Shown: positions 1 through 11,200 of the stretch, piece by piece | How positions within the stretch are numbered: position 1 is the first letter of the stretch | Layout of the letters: every line of letters starts with the position of its first letter | NCBI GenBank assembly: GCA_951799425.1 | Contig: OX637396.1 | Location: forward strand, 11,197,701-11,261,700 | Source of the DNA: Ilex aquifolium | Lineage: Eukaryota; Streptophyta; Magnoliopsida; Aquifoliales; Aquifoliaceae | DNA length: 64,000 nucleotides | Reading direction: 5' to 3' | Notes under the pieces: model-generated | What the model was told of the DNA's origin: nothing | The model's database searches: none | Seen by the model: only the letters and a program-made list of their open reading frames with translations | Made by a program: the position numbers and the translations under genes

Positions 1-295
1 AAGGGCATAGACCATAATGGGCAAGAACTCGCCCGATAGCCAGATGAATGGGAAGACGAAGTCCCATGTCCATTGCACCCTCAAAAAGGCAGACTTCCCC
101 TCGAGAAAGATAATTGCAGGGCTCGTCAGGGGTAGGGACTCGCAGAGGCAAATCAAGATCAGAAAAAAACTGTTTCTTGATGGCTACCAAATCAGAAGGT
201 TCTAAGGTCGAAGGAGACAAGTAGCGACAATGCCACTTCCATTCGATTCCGAAGGAAGTGCGTTCCTTGAACAGAGAAGAAGCGGAGGCAGCCAT
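1..295 (-). pseudogene. Antisense accessory gene of a Tat-like element, 5' part (runs off window)
   Basis: A reading frame opens at an ATG at 293-295 and stays open to the window edge, 98 codons with no stop. It begins MAASASSLFKERTSFG and contains MGLRLPIHLAIGRVLAHYG. That stretch matches the GLRxPLHPFxxxVLxxxxxxPSQL signature of the 'putative gypsy type transposon' domain (Pfam PF04195, from memory), also present in the two Tat antisense genes at 16410-17202 and 35193-36014. It is clearly diverged from both, so it belongs to another Tat-like family or copy. No lesion is visible in the part present; the 3' end lies outside the window. Function is unknown. I infer it is an element accessory gene, not a host gene, from the neighbourhood. 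Confidence 0.6.
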
Positions 296-640
296 TAAGG
301 ATTACGGTGAAAACAGAGGGTAACCATGAAGGATCAAGAAGAAACTCAGAAATATTTTTGGCAAAAGAGAAAGAAACTCAGCAGATGTTGGGGGACTTAA
401 AGAAGATTGTAAGTGTTTAGGAAACCAAGAGCCACGCGAAGGGTAGAGTCGGCGGTCTTTTTGGTTTCCTAATCAATAAAGGTGGTTACGGTTATGGAAA
501 AAAGTTGGGAATAGGCGGGAAAAGGAGTCAGCACAAGATTTCCCCTCCTAATGCACTCAAAACAATTGAAAATAAATCTGACCCCAAATGAACAGAATAT
601 CCCTCGTATTTCTTAGAGCTGAGCTCAGCTCGGTTGGCAA
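296..640 (-). other. Probable 5' leader of the antisense gene, and element junction
   Basis: No gene is seen. On the minus strand the 100-150 bases upstream of the ATG at 295 are pyrimidine-rich and look like a plant 5' leader. The border with Tat-1 lies somewhere between about 600 and 700, near an AGCTC-rich stretch (616-635), but no LTR end or target duplication could be recognised. Confidence 0.3.
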
Positions 641-817
641 CCTGGTATCTCCATAACAAGTCTTTGAGACCTTCAGTTCCAAGAACCTTGCTCACATCAG
701 GATGATGAAGTTCCTGATGAGTTCCTTAGTTCATCAAAAGAACTTGGCAGCTCATAAAGTCCATAGCCTTGCTTCAAGAAGGACTGAAGCACTTCTCAAA
801 GCAAGGGGGCAAGGGAA

Positions 818-945
818 GTACAAGGAGAAGAGAATGCAAAGTAAAACAGAACCATGTGAGTTATGTCTCAAATCAAAATCAGTACAAGGAGAAGAGAATG
901 CAAAGTAAAACAGAACCATGTGAGTTATGTCTCAAATCAAAATCA
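818..945 (+). repeat. 64-bp tandem duplication
   Basis: The unit 818-881 beginning GTACAAGGAGAAGAGAATGC is repeated without change at 882-945. It lies in the Tat-1 spacer between the antisense gene and the unresolved left border. Open frames across it are a by-product of the duplication and are not taken as genes. Confidence 0.9.
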
Positions 946-1045
946 CAACACATCGCAATTCGAAACAAAAACAAAAGTTGTATTGCAGAGACAAGAGTCA
1001 AAGGTACATTAAAAGTTCGCAGTTACAAACAAAAGAAAAAAAAAA

Positions 1046-1874
1046 CTAAGTTTCTGAAGGTGGATCTTGAAGTTCAACAGAGCGAGCCTCAGTAGCAGAA
1101 GTAGAGCTCGGAAGATCAACATGCAAGGACTCGGGGGTCAGAGGAGTAGTAGCCTCAAGGGTACTGGCCCCAGGAACCTTTACCCCGTCACCTGGCAATT
1201 CTTGATTAAGGGCTCTGAACACAAGGTCAGCAGAGAAGGAATTGGTACGTGGAATAGTCGAAGAAGCAGGTACGCTTTGATTCAAGGCTTCAGCTGGAGG
1301 AACCAAGGCATCTTCCTCGTTATCAGAGTCAGATCCTTCCATTTCTTCCTCAGTAGGGATAGAGAAGTTGAAGTCCAGGTCTGGAAAATCTTTGATAGCC
1401 TTGCGCCTAAAGGCAAGCCACCCAGTAGCCCACAAGGTGGTGGCCTCATCCTTCAGCTCTGCCACCTCGCTATCCCTCTGTCTGACCAGGTATTTCTGCC
1501 CCTCAAGCTCCTCGCAGAGTTTGCCATTGGCCTTGTTTAGAGTGAGGTACTCCTGCCTTGCCTGCATAAGGGAATTTTTGGCGTCAAATGCCTCTTGGCT
1601 AGCCTTGGTCCACGCCTCAGTCTTGAGCTCCAGATCCTCCTTGGTTATCCGTAGCTCATCTCAAGCTTTCTTTTCCCCTTCCTCAGCTCTGACCTTAACG
1701 GTTAAAGTATGCTTGAGGTCGAAGGCTTGCTTCACTACTTGCTCCTTAAAGCTTTGCACCTGAGTCCTGAGGTCCTCGTTTTCAAGGGACAACTCAGAAA
1801 CTTTGACCTCATAAGCCTTCAGAGCGCTCATAAGACCGAATCCGGTGCAATAAACCTTTCGCATGGAGGGCAGC
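1046..1874 (-). pseudogene. Tat-1 antisense gene, exon 4 (coiled coil)
   Basis: The last exon of the antisense gene. A splice acceptor TATATCCCCAG precedes 1874 and the frame ends at a stop at 1046. It encodes a heptad-rich, Lys/Glu-rich segment (for example ELSLENEDLRTQVQSFKEQV and ELKDEATTLWATGWLAFRRK) followed by an acidic tail with EEEMEGSDSDNEED. The same segment is at 33418-34179 in Tat-2, with ELKDEATTLWASGWISFQRK. Lesions: a frameshift near 1830 and an in-frame TGA near 1660 where Tat-2 has an Arg codon (KARDEL), which fits CGA to TGA. A long coiled coil is inferred from heptads; no enzymatic motif is visible. Confidence 0.65.
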
Positions 1875-1956
1875 CTGGGGATATAAAGGAAGCTCAGCAA
1901 GTTGCGTAAAGCTATTAAACAAGGATAAATAGAGATGGAAAAGTGTTAGTACTTAC
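1875..1956 (-). other. Predicted intron 3 of Tat-1 antisense gene
   Basis: An 82-base intron with donor GTAAGTACT at 1956 and acceptor CCCCAG ending at 1875. The equivalent Tat-2 intron (34180-34265) has a mutated donor, GTTAAG. Confidence 0.55.
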
Positions 1957-2420
1957 AGCAGCTGCTCCCTGAAGAGCTGAGGCGATGGATTCCTCGAGGG
2001 GCATAGAAGCAGCCTTCAGGACGTCAGATTCAGAAAAAATAGAAGAGATAGCTCCCACAGCAAGATCCATGTTATCAAAGTAAGAATCTTCATCTTCCTC
2101 TTCGGATTTTCCCCCTTTTCTCAACAATCTTCCCAGAAGTACAGTATGAGAAGGTGCCGGGTTGGAGATCGGGGATCAGTCCCAGAGCCTTCTCGACCTC
2201 AGAAGAGGTGGGGGAATCCTGACCTCCCATCTGAGTTTGAACCAACGCAGGCTGAGCCACTGAAGGGGAAGAGGTGGCTGCAATTCGAGGAGTGTCGGAT
2301 GAGGAAGGCAGTGCCTTGGTGGGAACCAGTTCTTTAGCGGATGAAGAGGGCGATGGCATCTCCAACCTTGGAACTTTAGCCCGGGTAGTAGGGCCACTCC
2401 CAGAGCTGACCTGGGCCTTT
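1957..2420 (-). pseudogene. Tat-1 antisense gene, exon 3, 3' portion
   Basis: The downstream part of exon 3, interrupted by the Athila-like element at 2420. It reads SGPTTRAKVPRLEMP, then a Ser/Pro-rich linker, ALGLIPDLQPGT, and LPLEESIASALQGAAA-like sequence. The same order occurs at 34266-34822 in Tat-2 (SGPTTRAKVPRLGVP, ALGLIPRLQPNT). A frameshift near 2110-2120 lies at a G/A-rich run. The other half of the exon is 15990-16085. Confidence 0.65.
2416..2420. repeat. Target site duplication CCTTT (left) of Athila-like element
   Basis: CCTTT lies directly before the TG of the left LTR and again directly after the CA of the right LTR (15990-15994). A perfect 5-bp duplication marks the insertion as one intact event. 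Confidence 0.95.
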
Positions 2421-4243
2421 TGATTGTCACAAAAACGATATCTTTCCTAACCCCTAATTACTATCCCTCAATGTATGCAATGTATGGACGGGGGAGAAGA
2501 ATTTTTTCCCCTAGGGATAGTGTCAAAAGGAAGGGCAATGAGGAAAGGGAAATGGGAAAATGTAAGTATAGGATATGTATGCACAAAAATGCTCCCCAAT
2601 CGCAAGGAGACTTTCGTGTGTCGTGAGTTACTTGGAAGAGTATTCCAAGGTCGTATCCACAGGGAAGGTAGTGAATCAAGGTTGAAATGATTTGGTAAAA
2701 CAAGAAAATGTAAAATCTTTAGTCTTGAAAGTTGATTGGTGAATTTTATGCTAATGAAAATGTAATGATAATATAAATGTTGGCAATTCCAAAAGATCAC
2801 TCCAATGGGTATACCACCTCAACTCAAATCACTCCTCCTATTGAGCATGAATGAACGCTTGAATCACGGAAAGCCGAGGATGGCATCGATGAGTATCTAA
2901 GCATGAATCGTGACTAAGCCTACGGTTTATCAAAGACTCATCGACACATCCATCTTCTATCCGGTCAAAACGAACCATTTGACTCTAAAGGGAAAGAGGA
3001 GAAATAGTTGAAATGGTATCCCCAAGGGAGATCCCTCTTGGTCTTGCCAACTAGAGGATTTAGCTACTCATACTTGGAATGGAAATAACTATGTAATGGA
3101 AGAGCATTCAAATCTATGAACTTCTAAGGTGGCTAAATATCAGAATTTATGAGCTAAAAGAACATGTATTTAAACCCATTGCATAGTTATGAAAGATGAA
3201 ATACTTGGAGCATTAATGGTGAAGCATTAAATGAACATTGAACTAACAAAACATGAAGGAAAAACAACATTCATGGCATTCAATGAACTACTAAGAGTCT
3301 TACTCAAGATTACAAGACAATGCAGTAGAAGAATATGCAAAAATCACAACTTTCTCTCTCTAGAAACTACTGTTCATCTCCTTCTCCGCCCAGACTTTCT
3401 CTCTCTAAAAACCTATTACAAAAAATATGCTCTCTAATCCCCCTGGCTTCCTGGTCATCCCCATCCTTGGAGAACATTTCTTTCTCCAAAACGTGCCTGG
3501 GCATCCCCTGAAGCTTCAGCAGCAGAGCCTAGTCTGCAGGCTTGGACCAGGAAGATGCAGCAACTCCCTGCACCCCAACTTGCCTTCTTGGTGTAATTTC
3601 CTTTGCTATGGAGAAAAGCCCCTTTTTCCCTTCACTCCCCATTCTGGAGAAGAGGAAGTCTCCCATCTGTTTTTGTCTCAGAGGAGTGCAGCAGCCAGGG
3701 ACAGACAGGAAGTGGCAGAGCATGTCTGCCTACCCAGCTCATCCCATCCTCTCTCTCTTCATTCAATGCTTTAAATCCACAAGTCTAGAAGGGAGTGTGA
3801 GTCCTGATGAATAGAAAGGTGGGCGTATCAGAGAGAAGCATGGAGGGGTCCACAAGACAGCTGAGCAGATCTGCAGAGTTTGGGCACTTCAGGGAATCAG
3901 TACCGGTACCGAGTACCGGTACTGCGATTCCAGTAGGTTTTGGGTACCGGTACTGGGTACCGGTACCATTTGGTACCGGTACCGAGTACCGGTACTGTTC
4001 TGCATCCTTTTCTGAATTTCTTGATTTCTTGCTCCCGATCTATCCTCGAACTATCATTCCCACTCCTTTCATCCCAAGTGGTATGGGAGGGTCTTTAAAG
4101 GCCATATTTAGCTTCATTCAACTACAAGAACAACAACTTGATGTTAAGACTTCAAGTGGCATAACGTACATAATTTAAAGCTCTAAAGTAAGTGAAATGA
4201 GTTGATTAGCATCTTAAAGATATGCAAAGTTGTGTGCTAATCA
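2421..4243 (-). repeat. Athila-like 3' LTR (left copy, 1823 bp)
   Basis: It begins TGATTGTCAC and ends GTGCTAATCA on the plus strand. It aligns base for base with 14138-15989 at an offset of 11,717 until the minisatellite. Several short open frames inside it occur identically in the other LTR and have no recognisable product. Confidence 0.95.
3900..3997. repeat. GGTACC/ACCGGT palindromic minisatellite in Athila 3' LTR
   Basis: A 98-bp array of overlapping GTACCGGTACC and AGTACCGGTACTG units, joined by TTTGG, CGATTCCAGTAGGTTTTGG and similar linkers. The units are self-complementary and could form hairpins in DNA or RNA. Related arrays are at 6106-6191, 15617-15743, 25541-25628 and 32281-32377. 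Confidence 0.95.
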
Positions 4244-4255
4244 CACCCCCCAACT
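4244..4255 (-). promoter_or_regulatory. Polypurine tract of Athila-like element
   Basis: Read on the minus strand, TTGGGGGGTG directly precedes the first TG of the 3' LTR. This is the expected site for plus-strand priming in reverse transcription. Confidence 0.8.
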
Positions 4256-4561
4256 TAAGTTTTGCTAGTCCCTTAGCAAACTGTTCATTTCCCAGCACAA
4301 CCAAAACAACCAATAGTCACACAATCAATCAATTTAAACAACCATCTCATCAAAAGAAAAGTAAAAATCAAAATGCAATTATCAACATAAACCATGAGCA
4401 AAAGGAAAAACTGTGGTTTCATAAATTGTGATAACAGTTGGAGTACAAAACGGAGTAGGACATTGAGATGAACAATCAAAAGACAAACCTAATATCCCCT
4501 CCCCAACTTCACCTAATCCTTAAACAAAAAGAAACAAAACACAAAAAATTCCAAATAACAA
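4256..4561. other. 3' untranslated stretch between env-like ORF and PPT
   Basis: No gene is seen. The stretch is AT-rich; open frames here are short and without family resemblance. Confidence 0.5.
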
Positions 4562-5758
4562 CTACTCTCCATCACTCTCATCATCCCCCTCAGACTCATC
4601 CCCCCCCTCATCTTCTTCATCCTCTTCAGCCTCAGAATCTTCCTCCTCCACATCCATTCTGGAGGTTGAAGGAGCAGGCGGAACTTCTGGGACGGCTTTC
4701 CCAGGAAATGTGTGCACATACATCTCCTTTAACATTGTTGCCATTTCCTGCACTGAGGTCTTGATTTCCTGCGTTGTCTTTTCCAGAGCACTAAGTCTCT
4801 GATGGGTTGAGCATTTCACAACAGGCTTGAATGGCATAGTTGGCACAGCAGGTGCAACATCCTCTTCAGAGTCAGACTGAGCCCGATCCCCACGGCTCAT
4901 GGCCTTCCTTTTCTGACTGCTGGCCCTGCCGATAGCTCCAAACTCCGGAGGGGTCAATTTCTCTAGTCCATAGCCCTTGACCTTAGCATGGTCACAAAGT
5001 CGGGTGACCAAGCTTCCGAATGGTAGATTGGCCATCGGCTTCTCAGTGGTGGCAAAGTCCTTCATCACATCCCAAATGATAAGGGCAAAATCCATTGGTA
5101 TGCCCGACACAAATGTATCTAGAAGGTTCAACTTCTCCACATTCGGTTTCTTCTCAGCAAACTTTGGGTAAAGATTATAGTGAAGGAGTTTGTTAAGAAT
5201 CCCATATACATGCTTCAACCCCCCACTCTGAAAGGTTCCCCTGAACGTAGCAGGATCCTCATACATCAGCTCGACAAGCTCCTCTTTAGTCTTCTGCTTA
5301 CCCATTCTGCGAGGATAAACAGGTGGTGTGGCTGGGGGTCTCTGGTAATCCCCAAGGCATGTGGCTATGACAGCAGGAGTCACCACAATAATCTTACCCC
5401 TAACATTTGCCCTCAGCACTCCCTCATCATCATTCTCAATGAAATTCAATGACCGGTAAAACTCCCTCACCAAGGCCAAATTATATCCCACAACCTCCCT
5501 AAACCAAAATTGCATCCCATGCCCCTCAACGATTCTCACAGCAGGATGAGTGGGGGAAAGGGAAGGCCTATCCAAAGAACGTTCACAAGTCACATTCTTA
5601 CCGTCAATCAATTGGCGGCGAGCATCCCTCTTGGCCTTCTTTCTCTGCTTCTCAAGGTCCACACTCGATCCCTCTCCACTTCGTTTGCGGCTGGCAGAAC
5701 CCATGGCAGGGGGAGAACTGGGCTCTGGTCCTGACCCGACCATCTTGGTGCGAGGCAT
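4562..5758 (-). CDS. Athila 3' ORF ('env-like' / putative plant transposon protein)
   Basis: An intact frame of 398 codons from the ATG at 5756-5758 (MPRTKMVGSGPEPSS). The frame stays open upstream to 5884 without another ATG, so this start is preferred. Features in order: a basic, nuclear-localisation-like stretch (KQRKKAKRDARRQ, about residues 35-50); a central domain with FWFREVVGYNLALVREFYRSL and VRGKIIVVTPAVIATCLG, which resembles the 'putative plant transposon protein' family (PF20167, from memory); a short helix-forming stretch; and a strongly acidic tail (EEEDSEAEEDEEDEGGDE). Its place 3' of integrase is that of the env-like ORF of Athila elements. No signal peptide or clear membrane span is seen, so a membrane envelope role is not supported. 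Function is unknown. Confidence 0.75.
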   Translation of the reverse strand: MPRTKMVGSGPEPSSPPAMGSASRKRSGEGSSVDLEKQRKKAKRDARRQLIDGKNVTCERSLDRPSLSPTHPAVRIVEGHGMQFWFREVVGYNLALVREFYRSLNFIENDDEGVLRANVRGKIIVVTPAVIATCLGDYQRPPATPPVYPRRMGKQKTKEELVELMYEDPATFRGTFQSGGLKHVYGILNKLLHYNLYPKFAEKKPNVEKLNLLDTFVSGIPMDFALIIWDVMKDFATTEKPMANLPFGSLVTRLCDHAKVKGYGLEKLTPPEFGAIGRASSQKRKAMSRGDRAQSDSEEDVAPAVPTMPFKPVVKCSTHQRLSALEKTTQEIKTSVQEMATMLKEMYVHTFPGKAVPEVPPAPSTSRMDVEEEDSEAEEDEEDEGGDESEGDDESDGE

Positions 5759-8248
5759 TGTGTAATGAATGGAGATAATAGGAGAGATTTGAGATTCGGC
5801 TATAAGGGTAGGGTAGAATGGAGGAGGCCTGTGAAAAAAATAATCTAGCTTAAAGGGAAATTTATAGAGTGAGAGGGGAAGCAAAAAGGATTATGGATCC
5901 TTGGAGTTCTGTCGGGTAAGGGGGGAAAAAGGAAGGGGAGGAGTAAATGGGTAGAGTGAAGAAGGAGAGAGAAAAGGCTCATGACCCTTGGAGTGCCGTC
6001 GGGTAGGGGGGAAGTAGGAAGGGAAAGAGTAAATGAGGGAAATGAAAGGTTAAAACTAGAATTTGAAATTAAAAGCCCTAATAAAAAATTTTTTGTCAGG
6101 CAAACGGTACCGGTACTGCGTTTCCAGTAGGTTTTTGGTACCGGTACTGGGTACCGGTACCAAATGGTACCGGTACCGAGTACCGGTACTGTTCTGCTTT
6201 GTCCACCAAACTACTCCTGCTGAACATTCCTTCACTCAAGATCAACTCAGGCCCTTCCTAGACACTTCCTCACATTACTTCTAACTCCAACTCCATTTGA
6301 CAAGATATATTCCAATTATAACCCACAACTTGAGACATCATGCTCACTTTATGATTGAAATTGCAAAGTGATTTAAACCTATGAGCATTCATCATACAAA
6401 AATTCGAATTCTGTTCTCAACTATCAAAATGAGTACCCAAAATAAACATCATAAGGTTCAGAATCAATGCATTCCAAAAATATGTCAATATCAATAACTT
6501 GAGAAATATTCCCTCATTCTTGTAAGCATGAAGCTTTTTAACAAATTTCTCAATTGAACGAACTAGATGTACATGAGCAAAAGTATAGTCTTAGATGCTA
6601 GGCTAAAGTATGCACTTACCATATTAATTTCCAACTTGTGTGCAAATGAAATAAACAAGTAATTTAGGAATTTACAAAGTAGAATTCACATTCGACAGGC
6701 TAGACAAACTCAGTTTCAATGCAAAAACTCACCAAGGGACACTCTTAAGCAATAACCGCACTCACGTTATACAGGTATGCACTCCATGTGTACATGTGAT
6801 ATAGAATCTTGTATTCAAAACAAAGTGCTCACATGTAATCCAAAAATGAAGTTCATATGTAGAAATAAAGCGACCTTGGCATAGTCTCATGAATAGGATG
6901 TTAGTGCATTAAGTAGTAAGACACAACTTGTCGTTTTCTTTGAATTTATGCGCCTCCCATGCTTCTCTAGATCACCTAGGACTTTTAAAGGTTATAATGG
7001 GGCCTTGGGGTGATATATAGGTAAAAGAAATGAAGGATTCAGGATAACAAAGAAGGTTGTTCCGAGTGAGAGACTTTAATCTTAGAAAAATACTTCCCTT
7101 TTATGGGATTTTGATTTTCACACCATCACCACACCCTTTGTTTCTTTTCTTTCTTTTCCTTTACATTTCCCTTTTTCTTTTGATCATTCTTTCTTTATTC
7201 TCACCCCTTTTCTCCTTTTCTTGGCTTTTTCATTTTTTTCCATTGAACTCTTTGAGTTTCAACATCCATTATCCCTTGCTTGAATTTCCACACCACACTT
7301 CCTTCTTTTGCAATCACTCATTTTTGTTTAGGAACAACCAAGGTAAGGTAGGTATTTCTTATTTTCTTTGGCTTGGTTCAATGTGTGGCATAGAAATGAA
7401 TTCAATTAAGGCTCAATCATGGCACTAGGGATAACATTTCCTCAAGAAAAAGGGCAAAGGCTCAAAATATTCAACAATGGCCTAAGATCACTTCCAGGTC
7501 CACATGGGAAGAGCATTACATGATCAAGACAAATCAGTCTACTAACCAAATGCAACTAACCAAAACAAGCATAATGAGACTATTGAACAAACTTGATATC
7601 AAAAATTGTTCTTTGAGTAAACGTAAGTTCCCTCCAAAAAGGTTTGGCACTAAAACTCTCATGGGTCTTTACTCATCTCCACTACTTATGTCAAGCTTAA
7701 AACATGAATCCAACCCATGAATCACTAAAATTACAAATTCAGAAATCACATACAGATGAGTTCGAAAATCAATACATATGTGATACTTATGCATAGGATC
7801 CATTTCTATAGTAAGCTCATGTACACAAGGTTCATAATAACAATCACCATGTCATCCAGTTCATACTCGCTTCATAAGGGAATACAGATCAACTTAAAGA
7901 TATTTTTCATCAAAAATTTTCAAAATTTTTCACATATTTTGTACTAATGCGACAAAAACAGAATACTTCCCAGCAACCTTGGTGTAACATACAAATGGTG
8001 CACCTCACCCCCCAACTAGAATCATGCTTTGTCCTCAATGCAACAAAAGGATATAGTAGGCAATGGAAGACAATAAAAGATAAATAGGGTAAGAGAACAC
8101 CTCGCAATTGCGCTTTTGACAAAAGCACCAAGATCTGGATTCAAGAGGAAAACAAAGCTATACACCAACAACAAGTAAGTGACATGAAATAAAAACAGGA
8201 CAATATTAAAATAAAAGAAAACTGTACATGCAAACAAGGGTCCAATTG
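5759..8248. other. Athila internal spacer between integrase and 3' ORF
   Basis: About 2.5 kb without a supportable gene. It holds the internal copy of the GGTACC/ACCGGT array (6106-6191), purine-rich DNA at 5885-6060 and a pyrimidine-rich stretch at 7120-7330. Its minus-strand sequence just upstream of the 3' ORF, with TATAAATTTCCC near 5865, could serve as a promoter or leader; this is only an inference. Confidence 0.55.
6106..6191. repeat. Internal copy of the GGTACC/ACCGGT minisatellite
   Basis: GGTACCGGTACTG and GTACCGGTACC units with the same linkers as in the LTR (CAGTAGGTTTTTGG). The element thus carries the array in both LTRs and once internally. The linkers here have CGTTTCC for CGATTCC and CAAATGG for CATTTGG. 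Confidence 0.95.
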
Positions 8249-11200
8249 TTATTCCTCAACCACATCCGGATACACCGGGTCGGTTAACTCTTCCTCCACC
8301 ACTTGGTTTTCAAAACCCTCAAAGAATGGCTTAAGTCTTTGGCCATTGACCTTGAATGTTTGGCCATCTTTGAGGTTGGTGATCTCAACAGCTCCATTGG
8401 GGTAGGCCACCTTGACAAGATAGGGGCCATCCCAACGGGATCTTAGCTTTCCAGGAAAAATGGAGAGGCGGGAATTATACAAGAGTACTTTTTGCCCGGG
8501 CTCGAATGATTTCCTCACTATGGAGTTATCATGAAAGATTTTCGCCCGTTCCTTTGAAATTTTGGAACTCTCGTATGCATCCCGCCGAATCTCTTCCAAT
8601 TCATTCATTTCTAGCATCCTATGGTTCCCGGCCATTCTCATATTGAAATTTAGGGTCTTGATGGCCCAATAGGCCTTGTGTTCCATTTCTACCGGCAGAT
8701 GGCAAGCCTTTCCATAGACAAGCCGATAGGGGGACATGCCCAAAACTGTCTTGTAGGCAGTACGATATGCCCACAGGGCATCAATCAATCTCTCAGACCA
8801 ATCCTTCCTATTGGGGTTAACTGTTTTCTCAAGGATGGTCTTGATCTCCCTATTGGCTAGCTCGGCTTGGCCATTTGTTTGTGGGTGATAAGCGGTGGAT
8901 ACTTTATGTGTAACACCATATTTCAACACTAAAGATGCAACTGGCCTGTTACAGAAATGTGATCCACCGTCACTAATCAAAGCACGAGGCATCCCGAACC
9001 TCGAAAAAATGTTCTCTTTCAAGAACTTGACCACAACCCGGTGGTCATTAGTCTTTGTCGGGATAGCCTCCACCCATTTGGACACGTAGTCCACTGCCAG
9101 CAGAATGTATAGATAGCCAAACGACATAGGGAAGGGACCCATGAAATCGATGCCCCAACAATCGAATATTTCTATCACAAGTATAGGGGAGAGAGGCATC
9201 ATATTCCTTTGGGTCACACTCCCCAACCGTTGGCATCTATCACATTCTTTGCAAAATGAAATACAATCCTTAATTAAAGAAGGCCAGTAGAAACCTGATT
9301 GGAGAATCTTTGAAGAAGTTTTCTTGGCGGAGAAATGGCCACCACAGGCTTGGGAGTGACAGAAGGCAAGGACGTTCCGCTGCTCATTTTCAGGCACACA
9401 TCGCCTCATGATTTGGTCCGGACAATACTTGAACAGATACGGATTATCGAAGTAGAAGTATTTCACGTCGGCCATAAATCTCCTTTTATCCTCAGAGCTC
9501 CAGTGTGGTGGGATTTGTCCTGTTGCAAGATAATTGCAAATGTCAGCATACCAAGGACAATGAGAATGAATAGACAGTAATTGCTCATCAGGGAACGAGT
9601 CTGGGATAGGGATGTGCTCATTTGTCTCTTGTGCCACCAGCCGGGATAAGTGATCCGCCACAACATTCTCAACTCCCTTCTTGTCTTTAATGGTCAAGTC
9701 AAATTCTTGTAGGAGGAGGATCCACCTAATGAGTCTTGGCTTCGCATCCTGCTTAGATAACAAGTACTTTAAGGCAGAATGGTCAGTGAAGATAACAATA
9801 GGTGAACCAATGATATATGAACGGAATTTATCAAGAGCAAACACTACAGCTAGCAATTCTTTTTCAGTGGTAGTGTAATTCATTTGTGCCTCATTAAGTG
9901 TCTTGCTAGCGTAGTGTATAACATGCGGTCGATTGTCCTTCCTCTGACCAAGCACTGCGCCGATCGCGTAGTCACTCGCGTCGCACATAAGCTCGAAGGG
10001 TAGATCCCAATTGGGTGGTTGCATGATAGGAGGCGTGACAAGCATGCTTTTTAGTTTCTTAAAAGATGCCTCACACTCATGCGACCACTCAAAGGGAACA
10101 TCCTTAGACAGTAAATTGGTCAGGGGTCGGGCCAATGCACTAAAATTTTGAATGAACCGGCGATAGAAACCTGCATGGCCCAAAAATGACCGGATTCCCT
10201 TGATGGTTGTCGGCGTGGGAAGGTTGGAGATGGCCTCCACCTTGGATTTGTCCACTTCAATGCCCCTTGCCGACACTATGTGACCCAACACGATCCCTTC
10301 CGTCACCATAAAGTGACACTTCTCCCAATTTAGCACAAGATTCTTCTCCTCACATCTCTCCAACACCTTCTCCAAATTTTCCAAACACCCCTTAAAGGAG
10401 TCCCCGAAGACTGAGAAGTCATCCATAAACACCTCGACAATCTTCTCCACCATATCACTAAAAATCCCCATCATGCAACGTTGGAATGTTCCAGGGGCAT
10501 TACATAACCCGAAAGGCATGCGACGATACGCAAAGGTACCGTAGGGGCAAGTGAAGGTGGTTTTCTCCTGGTCTTCAAGGGCAATCTCTATCTGATTGTA
10601 GCCAGAGTATCCATCTAAGAAGCAATAGAAAAGATGCCCCGCTACCCGTTCTAGCACTTGATCGAGGAATGGAATTGGAAAGTGGTCTTTCTTTGTGCAC
10701 AAGTTGAGCTTCCGGTAATCAATACACACTCTCCACCCAGTGATTACTCTTGTTGGAATGAGCTCATTCTCCTCGTTTTCCACCACGGTCACACCCGACT
10801 TCTTGGGGACTACTTGCGTGGGACTAACCCACTTACTGTCGGAAATTGGAAAGATAATGCCCACGTCAAGTAGCTTTAGAACTTCATCCCGTACCACATC
10901 TTTCATGATTGGATTTAATCTCCTTTGTGGCTGGCGGGATGGTTTCCCATCTTCTTCAAGGTAGATCCGGTGTGTGCAAATGGTAGGGTTGATCCCCTTT
11001 ATATCCGCAATTGTCCAACCAATTGCTCCCTTGTGTCTTCTCAAAACCTCCAAGAGTTCTTTTTCTTGCTCATTGTTCAATGTGGAACTAATGATCACCG
11101 GAAATGTATCTCCCTCGCCAAGATAGGCGTACTTCAAGTGTGAGGGTAACGGCTTCAACTCCAAATTTGGCTTTTGTTCCTCCGACCGGAAAATCTTCTT

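Larger units (their letters stand above)
641..2420 (+). mobile_element. Tat-1 element fragment, left piece (3' region with antisense gene)
   Basis: This piece and 15990-17864 were one contiguous sequence before the Athila-like element inserted. Minus-strand coding runs from AGCGAAAGG at the right side of the insertion straight into AAAGGCCCAGG on the left, across the shared CCTTT duplication. The order matches the intact equivalent in Tat-2 (33418-36014). Its sense strand is plus, because the shared LTR at 17865 follows it. The left boundary is uncertain. Confidence 0.7.

Noticed and set aside
3427-3814. Open frames of 90-115 codons inside the Athila LTR
   Set aside because: They overlap each other in several frames on both strands. 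Identity between the two LTRs is expected from their recent origin and is no evidence of coding.
4222-4764. Plus-strand open frames with Pro/His-rich products
   Set aside because: They lie antisense to the acidic tail of the 3' ORF or in the AT-rich 3' stretch; the composition explains them.
7057-7428. 123-codon hydrophobic frame in the Athila spacer
   Set aside because: It comes from a pyrimidine-rich tract (Phe/Leu/Ser bias); there is no conserved motif or conservation in another copy.
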